DNA from: Bacteriovoracaceae bacterium
GTDB lineage: Bacteria; Bdellovibrionota; Bacteriovoracia; Bacteriovoracales; Bacteriovoracaceae
Assembly (NCBI GenBank): GCA_947442115.1
Contig: CANEVK010000009.1
Coordinates: 1-19,170, forward strand
Reading direction: 5' to 3'
Length of the DNA stretch: 19,170 bases
Shown here: one piece after another, positions 14,840-19,170 of the stretch
How positions within the stretch are numbered: position 1 is the first letter of the stretch
Layout of the letters: every line of letters starts with the position of its first letter
Translations under genes and position numbers: made by a program
Notes under the pieces: generated by a model
What the model was told of the DNA's origin: nothing
Seen by the model: the letters and a program-made list of their open reading frames with translations, nothing else
The model's database searches: none

Positions 14840-15544
14840 ATGATTAAAAAATTAGTCCTCCTCATGAGCAGTCTGCTTTTAAGTACTGTGGTGCTCGCCA
14901 ACGAAAAATCTCTTTATAATTTTTCATGGCTTGATAAAGACAAAGAAATTTACGTTCTTCAAAATCGCCGCTACCGAAAAGCTGGAACAGTGTACCTAGG
15001 ACTTACTGGTCAAAAAACCATTAGTGGTGCCTTCATTGATTCCTATGGTGGAACGGCCCGAGGTGGTTTCTTCTTCTCTGAAGATTGGGGAATTGAAGGG
15101 GTCTTTGGAAAAAGTTCTGGAACTAAGAATGATACGGCCAAAGGTGTAGAAGATCAGCAATCGAAAGCATTTTATCGCAAAGTGGATAACTATATGGGGG
15201 CGATGCTCATGTGGTCTCCCTTCTACTCAAAAATTAATACTTTTAATCAGGTCTTTTATTATGACTGGATGTTTGGGCTAGGTGTTGCGAGTGTGAAACT
15301 TATTGATAACCGTGGGGAATTTGAAACTCCTACAACATCTCTCACAACAACCAATAACATTGGTGCGATGTGGAACACAGGCTTAAGAGTTTACATCAGT
15401 GATAGCTGGTCACTGAGAATTGATTTCACTGGTCTTCATGTGAAACCTAAAAAAGAAAATGTGAAGGATGGAGCAAACTCCGTCACAACGAGTACTTTAT
15501 TCAGCAACTACGACCTCGGAGTGGGTCTGAATTACGCCTTTTAA
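14840..15544 (+). CDS. Outer-membrane beta-barrel protein (myxobacteria/Bdellovibrio type, GltA/GltB-like)
   Basis: The protein has a signal peptide (MIKKLVLLMSSLLLSTVVLA, cleavage about residue 20) and then alternating amphipathic beta strands with Gly and aromatic residues. Examples are TVYLGLTGQK, ARGGFFFSEDWGIEGVFG, WMFGLGVASVKL and NTGLRVYISDSWSLRIDF. It ends in ...GVGLNYAF, with the C-terminal Phe that marks substrates of the BAM complex. Length (234) fits a small eight-to-ten-strand barrel. The layout resembles the 'outer membrane beta-barrel domain, Myxococcus-plus' family (TIGR04565, from memory), which includes GltA/GltB of the gliding machinery. It is first in an operon with two exported repeat proteins, which supports an envelope-complex role. 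A weak AAGTGAAG lies before the ATG. The barrel is near certain; the gliding link is inference. Confidence 0.85.
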   Translation: MIKKLVLLMSSLLLSTVVLANEKSLYNFSWLDKDKEIYVLQNRRYRKAGTVYLGLTGQKTISGAFIDSYGGTARGGFFFSEDWGIEGVFGKSSGTKNDTAKGVEDQQSKAFYRKVDNYMGAMLMWSPFYSKINTFNQVFYYDWMFGLGVASVKLIDNRGEFETPTTSLTTTNNIGAMWNTGLRVYISDSWSLRIDFTGLHVKPKKENVKDGANSVTTSTLFSNYDLGVGLNYAF

Positions 15545-15571
15545 GAATCAATTTTAAAAAGGAGAACACGG

Positions 15572-16981
15572 ATGTTCTCAAAAATATGTCTGGCCCTTCT
15601 TATTTCAACTTCTGCTTTTGCTTCTTACGAAGCCGCGGAAAAATTCTATGGGAGAGGAACCATTAATTTAAGTGGTTACCGCCGAACGGTCATTGAACTT
15701 GTGAACGGTGGCTATTACTTTTCGGCCGTTCCTTGGATGAAGAATTTTCTTGTGAAAAATGATCGCACTCTAGATGCTGATCTTGAGTATGCTTTTGATA
15801 AAATGCTTTATCACACAGGGGTGAAGCCGTTTGAAAGCTTACCGGTGGAAATCCTTTCCCGCTCAAGATCCGGAAATATTCGCTATATTTTAGCAAAACG
15901 TCTCTTTAAGCAGGGAAATCTTCGTGAAGCCCAAGAGCAACTCAATCAAGTCAGCTCAGATCATCCCGCTTATCCTTTTGTCGCCCACTTCAAAGGGACT
16001 ATTTATGCCAGTCTCAATAATAGTAATGAAGCCGAATCTCAGTTTAAGGATTGCATTCGCGCTTCAGAGCGCCAGATGGGTCGAGTAGATTCTAATCTTC
16101 AACGAGAGCAGCTCGCCCTTAATAAGGACTACTGCTTAGCTGGTATAGGACGAGTTCAATTTGCGAGCAAAAAGTACCAGGAAGCTGAACTCAATTATCT
16201 AGATATTCAGAAGAGCTCATTTGTTTGGCCAGAAATTCTTTTTGAAGAAGCTTGGACTAGCTATTATGTAAAAAACTACAATCGTACTCTTGGAAAACTG
16301 GTTTCCTACAAGGCGCCAGTTTTTGATTTTATTTTTAAGCCTGAGGTGGAAGTCCTTAAAGCACTTACTTATATGAAGATGTGTCTTTATGATGATGCCA
16401 AGAAGACAGCAGATGACTTCTATCGAGATCTTTTTGAGAATTCAAAACAACTTCGCGCGTTCTTAAATTCCAGAGGCAAAGACTATAAATATTTTTATGG
16501 ACTCATGGCCGATCATGAAGAAGGCAAATCACTTCCGCTGGCCTTAGGGGCACCAATTTTAAGTTCAATTCAAAAAGATGGAGCCTTTCTTGAGATGAAG
16601 GGCTCACTTAGCTCTGCTCTTGGTGAATACAATAATCTTCGAAAAAAATCAGATAGTAGCTTTCGCACAAATCTCATGCAAAACCTTAAACAAGTTCTTG
16701 ATGATTATCGCACTGTGATTGGCGCCTATGTTCGCTCCGGTATGATCAATAAGTATGGTGAACTCTTTTCTGCCTTCCAGGGCATGAGTTTTATCAAATT
16801 AGAAATTCTCGCACAGAAAAAAGAGCGTCTTTATCAAACCGATGCCCCAGTGGGTAATAAAAAGCGTGGAGACGTTAAATACATTGATCGAAATGATAAA
16901 CAGTATTTTTGGACCTTCAATGGCGAGTTTTGGGCCGATGAATTAGGTGATTATGTTTTTGCTCTGAGGTCAGAATGTTAA
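15572..16981 (+). CDS. Exported TPR-like helical-repeat protein (469 aa, possible GltE/AglT-like)
   Basis: The signal peptide is clear (MFSKICLALLISTSAFA, cleaved before SYEAAEK), so the protein is periplasmic or attached to the outer membrane. The mature part is helical, with tetratricopeptide-like hairpins. The best are near residues 108-150 (FKQGNLREAQEQLNQ...HPAYPFVAHFKGTIYASL), the following N.NEAESQFKDCI, SKKYQEAELNYLDIQ, and around residue 270 (ALTYMKMCLYDDAKKTADDFY). Such repeats usually hold together multiprotein complexes. The C-terminal 80 residues are not repeat-like and end in a Trp/Tyr-rich stretch (YFWTFNGEFWADELGDYVF). AAGGAG lies seven bases before the ATG, 27 bases after the barrel gene. 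The stop overlaps the next ATG by seven bases. By order and size it may correspond to GltE (AglT) of Myxococcus; I cannot confirm this. Confidence 0.82.
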   Translation: MFSKICLALLISTSAFASYEAAEKFYGRGTINLSGYRRTVIELVNGGYYFSAVPWMKNFLVKNDRTLDADLEYAFDKMLYHTGVKPFESLPVEILSRSRSGNIRYILAKRLFKQGNLREAQEQLNQVSSDHPAYPFVAHFKGTIYASLNNSNEAESQFKDCIRASERQMGRVDSNLQREQLALNKDYCLAGIGRVQFASKKYQEAELNYLDIQKSSFVWPEILFEEAWTSYYVKNYNRTLGKLVSYKAPVFDFIFKPEVEVLKALTYMKMCLYDDAKKTADDFYRDLFENSKQLRAFLNSRGKDYKYFYGLMADHEEGKSLPLALGAPILSSIQKDGAFLEMKGSLSSALGEYNNLRKKSDSSFRTNLMQNLKQVLDDYRTVIGAYVRSGMINKYGELFSAFQGMSFIKLEILAQKKERLYQTDAPVGNKKRGDVKYIDRNDKQYFWTFNGEFWADELGDYVFALRSEC

Positions 16982-17208
16982 AACCACTTTTTATCTCTCT
17001 CCTTGTCATGAATTTTGCTTTGGCCGAAAAGCTCACGATGGATGCGCGCAGAAAGCAAATTCTTGAAATTGTGGACCAAGAATTATCTGAGGTTACTCGT
17101 CTTGCTAAGCAAGAGAATTTTGGGTCCCCGGATACTCTTTTAAGGGTTTCTGAACTCAATCTTGAAAAAGCAAGATTGTGCGTGAGACGGAGAATGAACA
17201 GTATCTAG
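16975..17208 (+). CDS. N-terminal fragment of a long TPR protein (GltD/AgmU-like), frame ends early
   Basis: The 77 codons start with a normal signal peptide (MLKPLFISLLVMNFALA, cleaved before EKLTMD) and go on to a helical segment (ARRKQILEIVDQELSEVTRLAKQ, then DTLLRVSELNLEKAR). The last ten or so residues (CVRRRMNSI) are out of character and end at TAG 17206-17208. The -1 frame continues with sensible coding sequence (IVRETENEQYL...) to the window end. This piece is therefore best read as the start of the long TPR gene, broken by a one-base frameshift, and not as a separate small protein. GAGGT lies before the ATG, which sits inside the end of the 469-residue gene (seven-base overlap, coupled). 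The 'LLRVSELNLEKAR...ENE' sequence is the type of opening seen in GltD-like TPR proteins, from memory. Confidence 0.7.
   Translation: MLKPLFISLLVMNFALAEKLTMDARRKQILEIVDQELSEVTRLAKQENFGSPDTLLRVSELNLEKARLCVRRRMNSI
17165..17180 (+). other. Apparent -1 frameshift point in the TPR gene
   Basis: Frame 1 (from the ATG at 16975) and frame 3 (open from 17166 to the window end) overlap only at 17166-17205. A run of five A's at 17165-17169 lies at the upstream edge. One extra A in that run would give LEKSKIVRETENEQ; one extra A at GCAAGATT would give LEKARIVRETENEQ. Both read as a smooth helix. In the sequence as given, the ribosome would have to slip back one base. The AAA codon at 17167 could re-pair in the -1 frame, but this is not a full X-XXY-YYZ heptamer. 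Confidence 0.6.
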
Positions 17209-19170
17209 CGATTCCACCTGAGGAGCGCCGCTCAGTTAACAAGAAAGATTATTTTAAAAAATCTGCACAATATTTTGAAGCCGCCAATGATGCGGCTGAA
17301 GTTGTGGTGAAACGCTTTGGTCGCTACAAGGCGATTGAGGAAGTTTACTATATCCTTGCTTATAACCATAAAGAGCTTGGAAATAATGATCTTGCTCGAA
17401 AATACTTTGAACTTTCTGCGGGGAAATCATCTTCCAAGTCAAAAATTAAGTTAAAGTCCAATCTTGCCTTAGCAGACTTTAAATTCAATGCTCATCAATA
17501 TGCAGAGGCAATTCCTCTTTATGAATCAGGATTAAGCAAAATTAATGAGAGATGGTGGACAAAAGATGCTTTTAATCTGGCCTGGTGTTACTACCGGACA
17601 AGAAATTATGATAAGGCGATATCGCTTATGCGAGATGTTCATCGTAAAAGTGGTGATTCTAAGTACATCAACATGAAGACAAATGTGGAAAGAGATATTG
17701 GCATTTTCTTCATTGATGCTGGCAAAATGAATGAAGCAGTAAAGTTTTATACTTCTTTAGGTATTAACTACACTGAGCAATTTATTAAAATTGCAACTTC
17801 TATCACAACTCAAGGAAGGTTCTCTCAGGCCGAAAGCTTACTTGAAGAAGCCTCAAAATTTGAAAAAGATAGAAATCGTAAAATTACAATTGGTCTTGCT
17901 CAGCTTGATCTTTTTGATAAGTATAACAAAGTGGAACAGCACCTCGAAGTTTCTCAGTCTTTAATGAAGCTTCATCTTGAGAAAGCTTTTGATCAAGATG
18001 ATTTAAAGAAGTTTACTTATCAGGTCAATAAAAAAGCCGCTGAGTTACAAAAAGTTGTAGCGGCTCAAACTTACAAGGACGTTCCTAAGGTTCAAAAAGC
18101 AAAATCCTCTCAGGCCATGAGCTATTTTGAACTGGCCTCTCAATTATCTCCGGCCCAGAAAGGCGAGAAGATCTTCTATCAGGCAGAAACAGCTTACGCC
18201 GCTGGAGATTATGCAAAATCACTTGAGCTCTATTTAAAGTCATTTGATAGTTCAGTTGCTTCTCAAGATAAAAAGCTTATCTCTCAAACGATTGAAGGGA
18301 TGCTTTCTTCATTAGGTCAAGAAAGCTTAAATAAGTCTGTTGCGGATCGGTTTTATATTCCTGTTTATACAAAGTATCTCAGTGTGGATAAAAAATCTGA
18401 ACGCGCCAATTCCATTTATGTGAAGCTTTTTAATGCACAGATGGAAAAGGGTGATGTCTCTGGTGGGGAAAAAACATTGGCAGATTTTGCGGCCAGTTTT
18501 CCACAGGATTATAAAACCCAAGAGGGAATGCTCGCCAAAGTGATGGAGCATTACCGTTCTAAAAAAGACTACTCAAAAGTTAAGTCTTATATCGCCGCTA
18601 TTAATGATGGGCAATTTAAAGTTTCAAAAAAGTATGCTGAAGCTCTCAGAAGTCTTATGACAAAAATTCAAATCGAAGGTGTTCAGCAGTCTCTTGAAAA
18701 AGGTGATAAAGATATCGCGCTGAAGGGATACCATAAGATTTATGAAGATACCCAAAGTACGCCGAAAGCTAAAGTTAATGCTGCCTACAATCTCTCTGTA
18801 CTCTATTATGAAATGGGAGACACTAACCAGAGTTACGAATGGGGAGTGACTGCACTGAATGAAATGGAAGCAGCCGATGTCGTTAAGTTTGCTGATTCCT
18901 ATTTAACAATCGCTGCAGGTCTTTTCTTAAAACAAAAATTTACAGAATCTGCAGATTTGTCACATAAGCTTCTCAGTAAAATATGCAAAGAAGATTCATC
19001 CAATAAAGTTGTGGCTTTCAAAAATGCTGCCTTTATTGCTCTTGCCAATGGAGATATCGATAAAGCTTTAGAGATTAAGGAATTTGGAAAAACTTGTCTG
19101 ATTCCTGATGCTGTTATTACTGAAGTCTCTCTTGAACTTACTAAAGATCTCTCAAAACAAAAAAAATGGG
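17166..19170 (+). CDS. TPR repeat protein, main part in the -1 frame, runs off the window (GltD/AgmU-like)
   Basis: The frame is open for 668 codons with no stop up to the last base, and no plausible start with a ribosome site near its beginning, so it is the continuation of the signal-peptide fragment upstream. It is almost all TPR-like helix pairs: KDYFKKSAQYFEAANDAAE, YKAIEEVYYILAYNHKELGN then DLARKYFELS, ALADFKFNAHQYAEAIPLYESGL, DAFNLAWCYYRTRNYDKAISLM, DIGIFFIDAGKMNEAVKFY, FYQAETAYAAGDYAKSLELYL, and NLSVLYYEMGDTNQSYEWG. There are ten or more repeats in all. The product would be a periplasmic scaffold of at least 730 residues. Its place after a barrel and a second exported repeat protein resembles GltD (AgmU) of the Myxococcus gliding complex, which is of similar type; this is inference. 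The C-terminus is not visible. If the frameshift is real, the gene is a pseudogene or uses recoding. Confidence 0.75.

Noticed and set aside
17164..17172. Canonical programmed -1 frameshift heptamer
   Set aside because: In the reading frame the sequence is GAA AAA GCA. Only the AAA codon can re-pair after slippage, and I saw no clear stable stem just downstream, so programmed recoding is possible but not supported.
17254..17442. Minus-strand 62-codon frame near the frameshift
   Set aside because: The plus -1 frame here encodes TPR helices that continue to the window end; the minus frame has no such support.
1..19170. CRISPR array, defence island, transposon, prophage, tRNA or rRNA
   Set aside because: I saw no regularly spaced repeats, transposase or integrase motifs, phage genes, tRNA cloverleaf or rRNA-like sequence. 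AddAB is a housekeeping repair enzyme, not by itself evidence of a defence island.

Overview
The window looks like the chromosome of a Bdellovibrionota predator or close relative, most likely in the Bacteriovorax/Peredibacter branch. This is inferred from three things: AT-rich, tightly packed genes; a myxobacteria/Bdellovibrio-type outer-membrane barrel next to TPR proteins; and many secreted proteins with no obvious relatives. No mobile element, tRNA, rRNA, CRISPR array or integrase is visible, and no gene-free stretch exceeds about 110 bases.

Left part (1-6422, all minus strand). One transcription unit begins with a large membrane iron-sulfur oxidoreductase of the EtfAB:menaquinone oxidoreductase (FadF/DUF224-like) type. 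It continues through three exported proteins of unknown function: a cysteine-rich 645-residue protein, a probable beta-propeller and a 287-residue protein. Each of these starts inside the end of the gene before it. hisS (histidyl-tRNA synthetase, cut by the window edge) follows after a 96-base gap.

Middle part (6423-9089). A promoter-led plus-strand pair encodes a multi-pass membrane protein and a lipoprotein that are stop/start coupled (TGA directly followed by ATG). The pair converges, with no base between the stop codons, on a minus-strand Hsp33 (hslO) redox chaperone. hslO has a good promoter and ribosome site, which place its start at 9006.

Right part (9090-19170, all plus strand). An AddB/AddA-type recombination nuclease-helicase pair overlaps by 17 bases. 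Both subunits carry an intact PD-(D/E)XK nuclease and the four cysteines of an iron-sulfur staple, while only AddA keeps a helicase Walker A motif. A strong extended -10 promoter then starts a cell-envelope operon: an outer-membrane beta-barrel, a 469-residue exported helical-repeat protein, and a long TPR protein that runs off the window. The set resembles the GltA/B, GltE and GltD parts of the Myxococcus gliding (focal adhesion) machinery. The long TPR gene is split by an apparent single-base frameshift near 17165-17180: its signal-peptide start is in one frame, and 668 open codons in the -1 frame run to the window end.

Three genes (starts at 1466, 4441 and 11473) appear to use TTG start codons. 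Two of these have a clear Shine-Dalgarno sequence; the third is fixed by an upstream stop codon and the nearby Walker A motif.
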